Shown: in pieces, positions 46,157-55,834 of the stretch
Layout of the letters: the number at the start of each line of letters is the position of its first letter
Numbering within the stretch: the first letter of the stretch is position 1
Assembly: GCF_014197035.1 (NCBI RefSeq)
Contig: NZ_JACIEU010000004.1
Location: forward strand, 1 to 64,000
From: Sphingobium scionense
GTDB taxonomy: Bacteria; Pseudomonadota; Alphaproteobacteria; Sphingomonadales; Sphingomonadaceae
DNA length: 64,000 nt
Direction of reading: 5' to 3'
The notes under the pieces: model-generated
The model's input: only the letters and a program-made list of their open reading frames with translations
Told to the model about the DNA's origin: nothing
Database searches by the model: none
Translations under genes and position numbers: made by a program

Positions 46157-47419
46157 TCAGATGACGTAGAAGCCGTGGGTGCCGTCCTTTTCGAGCTGGG
46201 CGACAAGGCCGTATTCCCAGTCGAGATAGGCCTGCATCTTCTCGGCCTTGTTGTCGGTGCCCTCATAGGGGCGCTTGTAGCGGCCCTCGGGTCCGCGCGG
46301 ACTCGGCGCGCCGTCGCTGCCACGTTCCAGCACCACCGCCGACCAGTCGACCGACAGAACATAGACTTCCCAGCCAAGCTGGGCGAGCCAGGAGGCGCTC
46401 ATGTCGGCGCGCGGGCCAAGATCGTCGGTAACGACAATACGGGCGCCGCGCACCGGGGCGTTATGATCGGTCTCCTGCACCAGCTGGCCACCCTGCGCAT
46501 TGCGGAAGCCAGGCAGGTGCCCTGCCTCATATTCGCGCGGCTGACGGACATCGTAGAGATAGAGGGTGCGGGCGGTATCGGCCTTCAGATGTTCCAGATC
46601 GTCCCAGCCGATCCACTTGACCCCGGCGCGATAGGCAACGTCGCGGGCATGGGCGCGGGCCGCCTCGATCGCCTTGCCATCGACCTCCGGCGCGGCGCGT
46701 ATCTGGCCGGTCTCCAGCCCCTGCCCGGCCAGCGTCCAGCCGATCGTGCCGTTGCGCAACGCATAGACCTTGTTGGGCAGGCCCGCATTGACCAGCGACT
46801 GGGTGCCGATGATCGACCGGGTGCGACCGGCGCAGTTGACGATGATCGTGGTGTCGGGATCGGGCGCGATGGTGCCGGCCCGCAGCACCAGTTCGGCGCC
46901 GGGAACACTGGTCCCGGTCGGGATGCTCATCGTGTGATATTCGTCGTAGCGGCGGGCGTCGAGGATCGCGATATCGGCCTTTTCGTCGATCAGCGCCTGC
47001 ACATCTTCCGCCGCCAGGCTGGGGGTATGACGGCGATGCTCGACCAGTTCGCCAAACGCCTTGGAATAGCTGTTCACGTCCTCGAACAATTCATAGCCGG
47101 CATCACGCCAGCCCTGCAGCCCGCCCTCCAGTTCGCGAACGTCGGTATAGCCGAGGCCCTGCAACCGCACGGCGGCGCGGCGCGCCAGCCCCTCGCCCGC
47201 ATCATAAACGATGATCGGCGTGTCGAGCCGAGGGATGCGCCAGCGCGCTTCCTCATCGATGCGGCGCAGCGGAATCTGGGCGGCGAAGAGCGGATGGCCC
47301 TGCGCAAACTCATGTTCCTCGCGCACGTCGATCAGGGCGATCTCGTCGCGGGCGATCAGCGCGGTGCGGATATCGGCCGGGGTGGCGACCTGGGTACGGT
47401 CCAGTATGTCGGTGGTCAT
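46157..47419 (-). CDS. Three-domain rhodanese-like sulfurtransferase
   Basis: A 420-residue protein with three rhodanese domains. Domain 1 (about 14-112) has PIIVYDAGEGLARRAAVRL, with Asp at the usual active-site Cys. Domain 2 (about 130-235) has TIIVNCAGRTRSIIGTQSLV, with the catalytic Cys in CAGRTRS. Domain 3 (about 270-370) has RIVVTDDLGPRADMSASWL and again no Cys. Only the central domain should form a persulfide. The start overlaps the upstream dioxygenase stop as ATGA. With that neighbour it probably handles sulfur from thiols or sulfinates. Confidence 0.88.
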   Translation of the reverse strand: MTTDILDRTQVATPADIRTALIARDEIALIDVREEHEFAQGHPLFAAQIPLRRIDEEARWRIPRLDTPIIVYDAGEGLARRAAVRLQGLGYTDVRELEGGLQGWRDAGYELFEDVNSYSKAFGELVEHRRHTPSLAAEDVQALIDEKADIAILDARRYDEYHTMSIPTGTSVPGAELVLRAGTIAPDPDTTIIVNCAGRTRSIIGTQSLVNAGLPNKVYALRNGTIGWTLAGQGLETGQIRAAPEVDGKAIEAARAHARDVAYRAGVKWIGWDDLEHLKADTARTLYLYDVRQPREYEAGHLPGFRNAQGGQLVQETDHNAPVRGARIVVTDDLGPRADMSASWLAQLGWEVYVLSVDWSAVVLERGSDGAPSPRGPEGRYKRPYEGTDNKAEKMQAYLDWEYGLVAQLEKDGTHGFYVI

Positions 47420-48026
47420 GCGTTTCTCGATCTGTCCCAGAGGTTGGGGATGACGCGATTGGCGTATCCGGAGATGAAGCTTTTGGGCGTGCCGTCGGCG
47501 GCGAAGGTCGCGCGCTCGACCGCGCCGATATTGGCGCCATAGACATGGATGCTGACCGACGGTGCATCAGCCCGGCCGTTGGAGACACGGTGGATGTCGC
47601 CGATCCGGGGCGAGACGGCATCGACCTCGCCCTCGCGCAATATGTCAGTGCCCTGCGCGACCAGCCCGCCGCCGGGCAGGCGATGGAACCGCTCGACCTG
47701 CTCGCTGCCGCGCAGCACGCCAACCAAGCCCCAGACGCCATGGTCATGGATCGGGGTCGACTGGCCCGGTCCCCAAACAAAGCTGACGATGCTGAACCGC
47801 TCGCGGCTATCGCAATGGAGCAGATATTGCTGGTAGCGATCGGGATCCGGTCGGGCATATTCGGGCGGAAGCCAGTCGTCGCGCGCGACCAGCCGGGCAA
47901 GCAAAGTGCGGCCGCTTTCCAGCAGCGCCTGTTCGTCTCGGGTACAGGCGATCAGGTCGGCCAATGCCGTGACGAAGCCGCGCAGCCGGCTGGTATCGAC
48001 CGGCCGGTCGATGGCGGTGACGGCGT

Positions 48027-48030
<4 letters not shown>
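47416..48030 (-). CDS. Cysteine dioxygenase-type thiol dioxygenase (CDO/3-mercaptopropionate family)
   Basis: A 204-residue cupin of the cysteine dioxygenase type I family. The iron-ligand motif is STPIHDHGVWGLVGVLRGSE (His-x-His) with the third His in GDIHRVSNG. The SVSIHVYG segment follows, as in bacterial thiol dioxygenases. It oxidises a thiol to a sulfinate with O2; residues that separate cysteine from 3-mercaptopropionate specificity cannot be settled by eye. The start overlaps the ssuB stop and its stop overlaps the rhodanese start, both as ATGA, so the three are tightly coupled. Confidence 0.85.
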
Positions 48031-48818
<788 letters not shown>

Positions 48819-48820
48819 GA

Positions 48821-49645
48821 TTAATTCTCCACTATGCTGGGGCGCCAGACGAGGGCGCGGGTTTCGAGGGATCGGACCAGCCAGTCGGCACCAAGGCCGA
48901 GAATGGCGTAGACCATGAGGCAGACGACGATGATGTCGGTGCGCATGAAGTCGCGGGCGTTGTTGATGAGATAGCCGAGCCCGGCCGAGGCGTTGATCTG
49001 TTCCGCCACCACCAGCACCAGGATGGAGATGGACAAGGCGTAGCGCAGCCCGACCAGCAGCGAGGGCAAGGCGGCGGGCAGCACGACATGCCACACCTGT
49101 TCCCAGCGGCTGAGGCCGAAGCTCTTGGCGGCATCGAGCAGGCGCGGATCGACGCCGCGAATGCCGGCGTAAAGGTTGAGATAGACCGGGAAGATGGTGC
49201 CAAACGCGATCAGCGCGATTTTGGGTGTTTCGCCAATGCCGAACCAGACGATGAAGAGCGGCGTCAGCGCCAGCGCGGGAATGGTCCGCTTGATCTGCAT
49301 CAGCGGATCGATCGCCAGTTCCGCGCCGCGCGACAGGCCGGCCGCGAGGCCCAGCCCCAGCCCGAGGCTAACGCCGATCAACAGGCCGACGGCGACGCGG
49401 GCGAAGGAGACGAGCAGGTTGGAGGGAAGCTCGCCACTCAACACCATCCCGATCAGCGTCCCGATGACGGCGGAGGGCGCGGCCAGCGTCCGTTCCGGGA
49501 TGAGACCGGTGCGCGAGCCCAGTTCCCACAGCAAAAGTAACAGCAAAGGTGACAGCCACCGGCCGCCGAAGCGGGCGAGGGAAAAGCGGCGTCTGGCGCG
49601 CGGCGGCGCCGTTTCGCTTCCTATTACCAATGCGGTCATGTCCAT
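48821..49645 (-). CDS. ssuC: ABC transporter permease, aliphatic sulfonate type
   Basis: A 274-residue permease of the SsuC/TauC/NrtB group with about six membrane helices. The EAA loop that contacts SsuB is LLDAAKSFGLSRWEQVWHVVLPAALPSLLVGL. The segment IPALALTPLFIVWFGIGETPKIALIAFGTIFPVYLN is diagnostic of the family. It is the first gene of the minus-strand sulfur operon, divergent from the LysR regulator. Start is ATG 49645 or 49639. Confidence 0.92.
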   Translation of the reverse strand: MDMTALVIGSETAPPRARRRFSLARFGGRWLSPLLLLLLWELGSRTGLIPERTLAAPSAVIGTLIGMVLSGELPSNLLVSFARVAVGLLIGVSLGLGLGLAAGLSRGAELAIDPLMQIKRTIPALALTPLFIVWFGIGETPKIALIAFGTIFPVYLNLYAGIRGVDPRLLDAAKSFGLSRWEQVWHVVLPAALPSLLVGLRYALSISILVLVVAEQINASAGLGYLINNARDFMRTDIIVVCLMVYAILGLGADWLVRSLETRALVWRPSIVEN

Positions 49646-49905
49646 CCGTCATGCTGGTGAAGAAGGCTTCATCCAACATCAATTCTCTACTCATTCAATT
49701 GAGTTTTATTGCGCCGCCTTATGAGGGAAAATTATAGATGGTCATTCGCCCCCAATTCCGGGCGTTCCGGCGTGGATCGAGCGAGATAGCTTTTCCTGTG
49801 CCCGGACAAACTCTACTATTTTGATTGATATATTGGCATGGATCATAAGCAGCAGGCCCGTGCCCGGCATCGGATCGGCCCCTTTCACCATCAAAAGGAT
49901 ATGCC
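49646..49905. promoter_or_regulatory. Divergent promoter region of ssuC and the LysR gene
   Basis: 260 bases, clearly AT-rich in 49670-49740 and 49808-49850. An imperfect dyad CTCATTCAATTGAG (49690-49703, CTCA with TGAG and central CAATTG) lies about 50 bases upstream of ssuC. It is a candidate LysR site but does not clearly fit T-N11-A. Confidence 0.4.
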
Positions 49906-50742
49906 GTGCCGGTCAATCTGCCGACCAATCTCCTGCGCAGCTTCGTCGCGATCGTCGACACCGGATCGATGCTCAATGCATCGGAACAGGTGTTCGTGAC
50001 CCAGTCCGCCCTCAGCCTGCAGATCAAGCGGCTGGAGGAACTGGTCCAGCAGTCTCTGTTTCTGCGCGAAGGCCGCCGCCTGCACCTGACCGCTGCGGGC
50101 GAGGTGCTGCTCGACTATGCGCGACGGGTGCTGAGCCTGCATGATGAAGCCGTCGCCGCGGTCAGTGCCGGGCGCTTTGCCGGCCCGGCGCGGATCGGCA
50201 TGGTGCAGGATTTTGCCGACAGCCTGCTCTCGGGCCTGCTCTCCCGCTTTGCCGAACTGCACCCCGACGCGCAAATCTATGCGCGGGTCGCGGGCACGGC
50301 CGAGTTGCAGGCGCTGCTCGACCGGCGCGAACTGGATATCTTGCTGGGCTTTGCCGCCCCTAATGACGGCAGCGCGGTCACGGTGGCGCCGATGAGCTGG
50401 TATGGCACCGCCGAACTGGTCGATCGCGACACCATTCCGCTGGCGGTGCTGGAAGAGCCTTGCCGTTTTCGCGAGGCGGCGATCCGCGCGCTGGAGGATA
50501 TGGGGCTGCAATGGCGCATCGCGGTCGAGACGCCCAACCTCGCCACGCTGCGCGCGGCGGTGGCCGCAGGCCTGGGCATCACCGCGCGCACCCATTTGTT
50601 CCAGGATGACATGACTGTGCTGGAACATGAGCGCCTGCCCACCCTGCCCCGCGTCGCTGCGATCCTGCGCACCAGCGACAAGCTGGACCGCGCCGCGCAT
50701 CGGCTGGCGGAACTGGCGCGCGAGACGGTGACCGGGCTTTAA
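49906..50742 (+). CDS. LysR-family transcriptional regulator of the sulfur locus
   Basis: A 278-residue LysR regulator. The N-terminal helix-turn-helix is NLLRSFVAIVDTGSMLNASEQVFVTQSALSLQIKRLEELVQQSLF followed by GRRLHLTAAGEVLLDYARRVL. Residues about 90-278 form the effector domain. A GTG start at 49906 is used because AAAAGGA lies 6-8 bases upstream and the nearby ATG 49901 is out of frame. It is divergent from ssuC and convergent with the hydroxyacid dehydrogenase gene, so it most likely controls the flanking operons. Effector unknown. Confidence 0.88.
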   Translation: MPVNLPTNLLRSFVAIVDTGSMLNASEQVFVTQSALSLQIKRLEELVQQSLFLREGRRLHLTAAGEVLLDYARRVLSLHDEAVAAVSAGRFAGPARIGMVQDFADSLLSGLLSRFAELHPDAQIYARVAGTAELQALLDRRELDILLGFAAPNDGSAVTVAPMSWYGTAELVDRDTIPLAVLEEPCRFREAAIRALEDMGLQWRIAVETPNLATLRAAVAAGLGITARTHLFQDDMTVLEHERLPTLPRVAAILRTSDKLDRAAHRLAELARETVTGL

Positions 50743-50761
50743 CGCCCGGTCACCCCGATCA

Positions 50762-51706
50762 TCAGTAACCGCGCGCCGGATCAACGATGTCGGACGGCGC
50801 CTCGCCGCGGACGAAGCGGGTCAGATCATCCTGGATCTTTTCCAGCAGGCGATGGCGCACCAGCTGGTAATTGCTGGAAATATGCGGGGTCAGCCGCACC
50901 CTGGGATGGGTGTAGAGGACATGGCCCTCGGGCAGCGGTTCGGGGTCGGTGACGTCGAGCGTCGCAAAACCCAGCCGACCATCATCCAGCGCCCGCACCA
51001 GGGCCGCCTGATCGACCACCGATCCGCGCGCGACGTTGATGAGATGTGCGCCCGGCCGCACCCGCGCCAGCAGCGCATCGTCGACCAGATGGCGGGTCTG
51101 GGCAGTGGCGGGCACGGCGAGCAATATATGATCCGCCTCATCCACCAAGGTGCCGACATCGCCGACCAGTTGCACGCCCGGCACGCTGGGCTGCGCGCCG
51201 GAGCGCCGCACGCCGATCACCTGCGCGCCCAGCGCCAGACCGCGCCGCGCGACCGCCGCGCCGATCGCCCCCATGCCGATGATGCCGATGGTCGTGCCCG
51301 ATACCCGGCCGAGTTGTGCCGGCCCCCATTGCGCCCGCGAACGGACGGTCACGGCGTCCAGATTTTTGGCATGGGCATAGATGGCGGCGATCGCATAATC
51401 GGCGATCTCCTCCGAAGCGACGCCCCGGCCACAGGTGACGAGCGGCGCATCGAGCAGCCAGTCGGGATAGAAATCGACCCCGACCGAGGCGCTGTAGACC
51501 CATTTCAGGCGCCCCGGCCAGGGCGCAGGACGACGCACCTCCGGCGCGCGCCAGGCCGGCGACGGGCGGATCAGCAATATGTCGGCCTCGTCCGCCGCGC
51601 TCCAGGGTGCGTCCTCGGCAACATCGATCAGCACGGGGGCGGACGGATGGCGGGCCAGGCTCCGGTTGAAATCCGGTTCCATCTGGCTGGCAATGATCAG
51701 GGACAT
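50762..51706 (-). CDS. D-2-hydroxyacid dehydrogenase-family protein
   Basis: A 314-residue NAD-binding D-isomer 2-hydroxyacid dehydrogenase. The nucleotide fold is TIGIIGMGAIGAAVARRGLALGAQVIGVRR. Catalytic positions are NVARGSVVDQAALVRAL (Arg), DVTDPEPLPEGHVLY (Glu) and LTPHIS (His). Its function next to an organosulfur operon is unknown; reduction of an oxo acid left after desulfonation is one possibility. It starts four bases past the stop of the flavoprotein gene and is probably translated from the same mRNA. Confidence 0.88.
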   Translation of the reverse strand: MSLIIASQMEPDFNRSLARHPSAPVLIDVAEDAPWSAADEADILLIRPSPAWRAPEVRRPAPWPGRLKWVYSASVGVDFYPDWLLDAPLVTCGRGVASEEIADYAIAAIYAHAKNLDAVTVRSRAQWGPAQLGRVSGTTIGIIGMGAIGAAVARRGLALGAQVIGVRRSGAQPSVPGVQLVGDVGTLVDEADHILLAVPATAQTRHLVDDALLARVRPGAHLINVARGSVVDQAALVRALDDGRLGFATLDVTDPEPLPEGHVLYTHPRVRLTPHISSNYQLVRHRLLEKIQDDLTRFVRGEAPSDIVDPARGY

Positions 51707-51710
51707 GGGC

Positions 51711-52886
51711 TCAATTCCCCAGGGCCGCGCGACCGGCGGCAATCAGGATGGTGTCGGTCTGCGGCGAATGGATGCGACTGCACAGCACGTCGCGATAATG
51801 GCGTTCCAACGGGTTATGTCGGCTGATCCCGGGATTGCCGGTCAGTTCCAGCCCGATCTCGACCGCGCGGATGGCGTTGGCGGTGGCGACATATTTGATC
51901 GCATTGGCCTCGACCGCCGGCGGCGGATCGCCCGCGTCAATGCGCGCGGCCGCGTCGCGCACCAGCGTCCGGTTGACCTGCAACAGCGCCTCGATCTCGC
52001 CGAACTTTTCCTGCACGCGCGGCAGGGTGGCGAGCGACGCGCCGAGATTGCTCGGCACCCGATCGTTGAGATAAGCCCGCAGCCAGTCTCTCGCAGCCCG
52101 CGCCACCCCGTCATAGATGACCGAGATGGACAGCGCATTCCAGAGCGTCTGAACCGGATCGGGGGCGCCCCATTCCTCCGGCCGGCGAATGTCGACCGCA
52201 TGGTCGATCGGCGTCGGCGTATCGGTGAAATGGACCGCATGGCTGACCGTGGCGCGCATCCCCAGATGATCCCAGGCCGGCTCGATATCCACCCCCGGAC
52301 TGCCGGCCCGGACCAGGAAATTGCCGACGCGTGGGGCATCCTCGTCCGTCTTGGCCCAGACCGAATACCAGTCCAGCCCGGTCGACCCGGTCGAATAGAT
52401 TTTGGTGCCGCTGATCGCCCAGCCATGAGCGGTGCGCCGCGCGATCGTGGCGGGCAGGCCACCGCGCACCGGCGTGCCCAGTTCCGGCTCGACCCGCAGC
52501 CCGCCGATCAGACCCCTGCCCGCCACAGCATCGCGCGCCAGTTGCTCATAGATGTCCGCCGGCCAGCCCCGCGCCCGGTTGGGCGTGGCATGATAATGAT
52601 AGGTCATGAACAGGATCAGCGCGGTCGAGGGATCGCCCTTCGCCACCGCCGCCAATACTCGCAGCGCTTCGGAGACCGATGCCCCCCGCCCGCCGAGCGC
52701 GCGCGGCACGGTCAGTGCGATCAGCCCCTGCTGCGCCAATATGTCGAAATTGGCGCGGGGAAATTCGGCGCTGCGGTCATATTGCTCGGCATTGGCGGCC
52801 AGCAGCCGGGTCAGCCGGTCGAGCTGGTCAGCCGGCACCGGTCCTTCGGGTGGCAGCGGCTGCACGGAAATTGCCTGGGTGGCCAT
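51711..52886 (-). CDS. Acyl-CoA dehydrogenase-like flavin monooxygenase (SfnB/DszC type)
   Basis: A 391-residue protein of the acyl-CoA dehydrogenase fold. Recognisable are GLIALTVPRALGGRGASVSEALRVLAAVAKGDPSTALILFMTYHYHA, GWAISGTKIYSTGSTGLDWYSVWAKTD and the C-terminal helical bundle with GNPGISRHNPLERHYRDVLCSRIHSPQTD, the last being typical of the SfnB/DszC-type oxygenases rather than true dehydrogenases (no catalytic Glu motif). Members oxygenate sulfur compounds or take part in sulfone metabolism. ATG 52886 begins four bases after the upstream lipoprotein gene's stop. Confidence 0.82.
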   Translation of the reverse strand: MATQAISVQPLPPEGPVPADQLDRLTRLLAANAEQYDRSAEFPRANFDILAQQGLIALTVPRALGGRGASVSEALRVLAAVAKGDPSTALILFMTYHYHATPNRARGWPADIYEQLARDAVAGRGLIGGLRVEPELGTPVRGGLPATIARRTAHGWAISGTKIYSTGSTGLDWYSVWAKTDEDAPRVGNFLVRAGSPGVDIEPAWDHLGMRATVSHAVHFTDTPTPIDHAVDIRRPEEWGAPDPVQTLWNALSISVIYDGVARAARDWLRAYLNDRVPSNLGASLATLPRVQEKFGEIEALLQVNRTLVRDAAARIDAGDPPPAVEANAIKYVATANAIRAVEIGLELTGNPGISRHNPLERHYRDVLCSRIHSPQTDTILIAAGRAALGN

Positions 52887-52890
52887 GATA

Positions 52891-53865
52891 TCAGCCTCTC
52901 TTGGGAATGGCGTCGTTGAAGCGGGCGTCCCACAGCGGGCGGACATCCACCCGCTTGGGAACCAGCCCGGCCTTGAAGAACACATCGGCGACCTGCTGCT
53001 GCGATCCGATCGCCTCGGGCGTGACCGGGCGCAGCTCATAGGTCGCGCTCTTGCGGCGGAACTGGTCGAGCACATAGTCGCGCGGCACGCCGATATCCTG
53101 GGCGACGATACCGGCCCATTGCTCCTGATGCGCCGCCGCCCAGCCAAAGCCCTGCTGCACCAGCGCCAGATATTCGCGGATGATGGCCGCCTTGGCGGGA
53201 TCGGCCAGCGCATCGACATGCGCGGAGACAAGATAATTGCCCGAGAGGATGCCATCGGCGGTGCGCAAGATCTGCGCCCCCTCGGTCGCGATCGCGCGCT
53301 GGATCGGGAAGCCGTAGATCGCCCAGCCATCGAGCGCCCCTTGCGAGAAGGCGGCCGCACCATCGGACACGCCCATCGCGACGGGGGTGATGTCGTCCCA
53401 GCTCAGCCCTACTTCCTCCAGCATCCGGATCAGGAAATATTGGGCGGTGGTGGCACGGACATAGCCGACGCGCTTGCCCTTGAGGTCGGCGATGGTCCGG
53501 GCCTTTGATCCCTTGGGCACCAGCACCACCTGATTATTGACGTCGCCATGGGCGACCGCGATCTGGCGGAAGCTCTGGATGGTCGAGGCGGCAGCGAAGA
53601 TCGGAGGAATTTCGCTCATCCCGCCATAGTCGAGCGAACCGCCATTGAGCGCCTCGACCACCAGATGGCCGGACTGGAACTCGCTATAGACGAGATCGAA
53701 GCCGCTCGGCTTGATACCCGCCGCCTTGAACAGCAGGCGGGTGTCGCCGTCGCCCTTGCCAGTGATCGAGACCCGCAGCTTCGGGTGACCTTTGCCGGCG
53801 GTGCCACAGGCGGCAAGCAGCAGGCCACCCGCGGCCGCGCCCAGCAGATTGCGTCTGGAGACCAT
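52891..53865 (-). CDS. SsuA-like substrate-binding lipoprotein
   Basis: A 324-residue binding protein. The N-terminus MVSRRNLLGAAAGGLLLAACG combines a twin-arginine-like RR with a lipobox, Cys at about residue 20. The ligand domain includes SEFQSGHLVVEALNGGSLDYGGMSEIPPIFAAA, LKGKRVGYVRATTAQYFLIRMLEEVGL and FSQGALDGWAIYGFPI, all of the SsuA/NMT1 kind. It is the second such protein in the region, but no second permease or ATPase is adjacent, so it may share SsuBC or supply another importer. It is the first gene of the flavoprotein-dehydrogenase group. Confidence 0.85.
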   Translation of the reverse strand: MVSRRNLLGAAAGGLLLAACGTAGKGHPKLRVSITGKGDGDTRLLFKAAGIKPSGFDLVYSEFQSGHLVVEALNGGSLDYGGMSEIPPIFAAASTIQSFRQIAVAHGDVNNQVVLVPKGSKARTIADLKGKRVGYVRATTAQYFLIRMLEEVGLSWDDITPVAMGVSDGAAAFSQGALDGWAIYGFPIQRAIATEGAQILRTADGILSGNYLVSAHVDALADPAKAAIIREYLALVQQGFGWAAAHQEQWAGIVAQDIGVPRDYVLDQFRRKSATYELRPVTPEAIGSQQQVADVFFKAGLVPKRVDVRPLWDARFNDAIPKRG

Positions 53866-54306
53866 CTCAGCGGCCGCCAACAGCATCCCGCGCCGTCACG
53901 GCAACGGCGTCACGCTCAAACAGGATGACCGTGGAATCCCGCAGCACTTCCCTGCGTGTCGCATGTGCCAGACGCGTCCATCGTTTTTTCCATTGCAGCG
54001 CCCATCTCATATACGTCGACACCCCGAAATTTGCGAGGCATTTTATCTATCAACAAAGTAGAGATATGTCTGTCAAGCAATGCTACGCGGCTTATTAGTG
54101 GGGCTTGATGAACCTATTGAGCCCCGACTGCCGTCCAACCTTACCCAATGCCTTGGCTGTTACGAAAGAGGGAGCCGGGGGTGTGGGACATCGCGTTATT
54201 GAGCATTATCCGGCACGCGCTTTTTCGCGATTATCTCACACTCCAGGGGTTTGTCAGCGCACCGGACTGTCACCAGATCCGGCATCGCCTTTCACACCTG
54301 CCGGCC
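53866..54306. other. Gap upstream of the second SsuA-like gene
   Basis: No gene is recognised. The promoter for the minus-strand lipoprotein gene should lie in 53870-54070. A short AT-rich stretch lies at 54030-54080. Nothing else supported. Confidence 0.4.
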
Positions 54307-55815
54307 TCATCGCTCCTTGATGACGAGCGATTTTCCCGCATAGTTGGCCGGATCTACGTTCGGCAAGGTCTGGATCTTGCGCCCCTTGCGGCTCATCCAG
54401 GTGACTTCGACCTTGACCGTGTCCATGGTTTTCAGGCCGAAATGCAGGGGCGCCGCATTTTCCGAATTATAGCCGTCGCCGGTCGAAAGCTGTCGAGTCG
54501 CCAATATCTTGCCGGCCTTGTCATAGAGGCGCACTTCAGCCCCCATGCGGGTGAAACGCCCCTTCGCGTCGAGCAGCGTGACCGACAGGCTGCGCCTGGC
54601 CGCTGCGCGGTCCAGATCATTGTGGAACAGGAAATGGCCGCCCTGGCTGGTATAGCCACGCATCACCGACAGATCGAGCGCACCGTCCCGGTCATAATCG
54701 ACCCATTGCACGCCATGGTCGCCGACATTGAGTTGCGACGTTTCGGTCAGAACCTGGCGGAACCCCTTGCCCCCTTCATTATGGAAGAGACTATCCCTGG
54801 GCTGCTGCTGGTCGCGGGGACCATGATAGGAGGTGACATAGAGATCGAGATAGCCGTCATTGTCATAATCGCCCCACACCGCGCCGACGGCATGATTGTC
54901 GATGCCGACACCCATGTCCTTGGCGACGTTGGTGAAGGTGCCGTCGCCATTATTATGGTAGAGTGCGTTCACGCCATAATTGGGCACGAACAGGTCAAGA
55001 TTGCCGTCATTGTCATAATCGCCAACGGCGCAGCCGACCCCGCCCTCCTCCTTGGAACGGCCCGGATTATCGAGGCCCAGTTCGGGCGCGACATCGGTGA
55101 AGCTGCCGTCGCCATTGTTGCGCCAAAGCGCATCGGTCGCACCTGACTGATTGGCCAGGAAGACGTCCAGAAAGCCGTCGCGATTATAGTCGAACCAGCA
55201 GGCGCCGACGGTCGGCCGGCTATCCGATACGCCAGTTCCTGCCGAGACCTGCACGAACTTGCCCTTGTCATTGCGATAGAGGCTGTTGGGGCCGATGCGA
55301 TTGGCGGCATAGACGTCCAAGTCGCCATCATTGTCATAATCGACCCAACTGGTCTGGCGCGCCGAGCGGTTGGGGATGGTCAGGCCCAGCTCGAGTGCGA
55401 CATTGGTGAACTTCTTGCCGCCTTCGTTGCGGAAGACGAGGCTCAGTTCGCCCGGCATGGTCGCCCCGCCCAGCAGGTCGACCCAGCCATCGCCGTCATA
55501 ATCGCCCCAGGCGACGCCGCGCATTTCCGGGCCGGATGTGGGGAGCCCCAATTGCGGCCCGACATTGACGAACTTCCCGTTGTCATTGCGATAGAGGCGG
55601 ATATCGCCGCCCTTGAGCGAGACAACGAGGTCGAGGTCGCCATCATTGTCGAAGTCCGCCCAGCTATTGGACAAGGATCCGGCAATGGCGAAATCGCCCG
55701 GCTGTATGGAGGTGAAGGGCGGCTCGGCAGGCGAGGCCGCATCCTGAGCCGCTGCCGGCTGGCACAGCAGCATCAGCGGCAGGATATGGCAAAGCGTCCG
55801 GTTGAGCGATGGCAT
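54307..55815 (-). CDS. Secreted VCBS/FG-GAP repeat protein with UnbV/ASPIC domain (CRTAC1-like)
   Basis: A 502-residue secreted protein. The signal peptide ends about QPAAAQ. Seven FG-GAP/VCBS blades carry Ca2+-binding repeats such as ADFDNDGDLDLVVS, GDYDGDGWVDLLGG, VDYDNDGDLDVYA, FDYNRDGFLDVFLA, GDYDNDGNLDLFVPNYG and GDYDNDGYLDLYVTSY, forming a beta-propeller. The C-terminal about 100 residues (GRFTRMGAEVRLYDKAGKILATRQLSTGDGYNSENAAPLHFGL) are the UnbV/ASPIC domain. Family members are extracellular with unknown activity. It precedes and probably shares a promoter with the downstream uptake locus only in proximity, since it is 19 bases after the MFS gene on the same strand. Confidence 0.9.
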   Translation of the reverse strand: MPSLNRTLCHILPLMLLCQPAAAQDAASPAEPPFTSIQPGDFAIAGSLSNSWADFDNDGDLDLVVSLKGGDIRLYRNDNGKFVNVGPQLGLPTSGPEMRGVAWGDYDGDGWVDLLGGATMPGELSLVFRNEGGKKFTNVALELGLTIPNRSARQTSWVDYDNDGDLDVYAANRIGPNSLYRNDKGKFVQVSAGTGVSDSRPTVGACWFDYNRDGFLDVFLANQSGATDALWRNNGDGSFTDVAPELGLDNPGRSKEEGGVGCAVGDYDNDGNLDLFVPNYGVNALYHNNGDGTFTNVAKDMGVGIDNHAVGAVWGDYDNDGYLDLYVTSYHGPRDQQQPRDSLFHNEGGKGFRQVLTETSQLNVGDHGVQWVDYDRDGALDLSVMRGYTSQGGHFLFHNDLDRAAARRSLSVTLLDAKGRFTRMGAEVRLYDKAGKILATRQLSTGDGYNSENAAPLHFGLKTMDTVKVEVTWMSRKGRKIQTLPNVDPANYAGKSLVIKER

Positions 55816-55834
55816 GGATATTCCCCTCTTTCTT

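Noticed and set aside
45167-47542. 791-codon open frame opposite the ssuD-like and rhodanese genes
   Set aside because: Composition is typical antisense (Arg/Gly/Ala rich), with all recognisable families on the minus strand.
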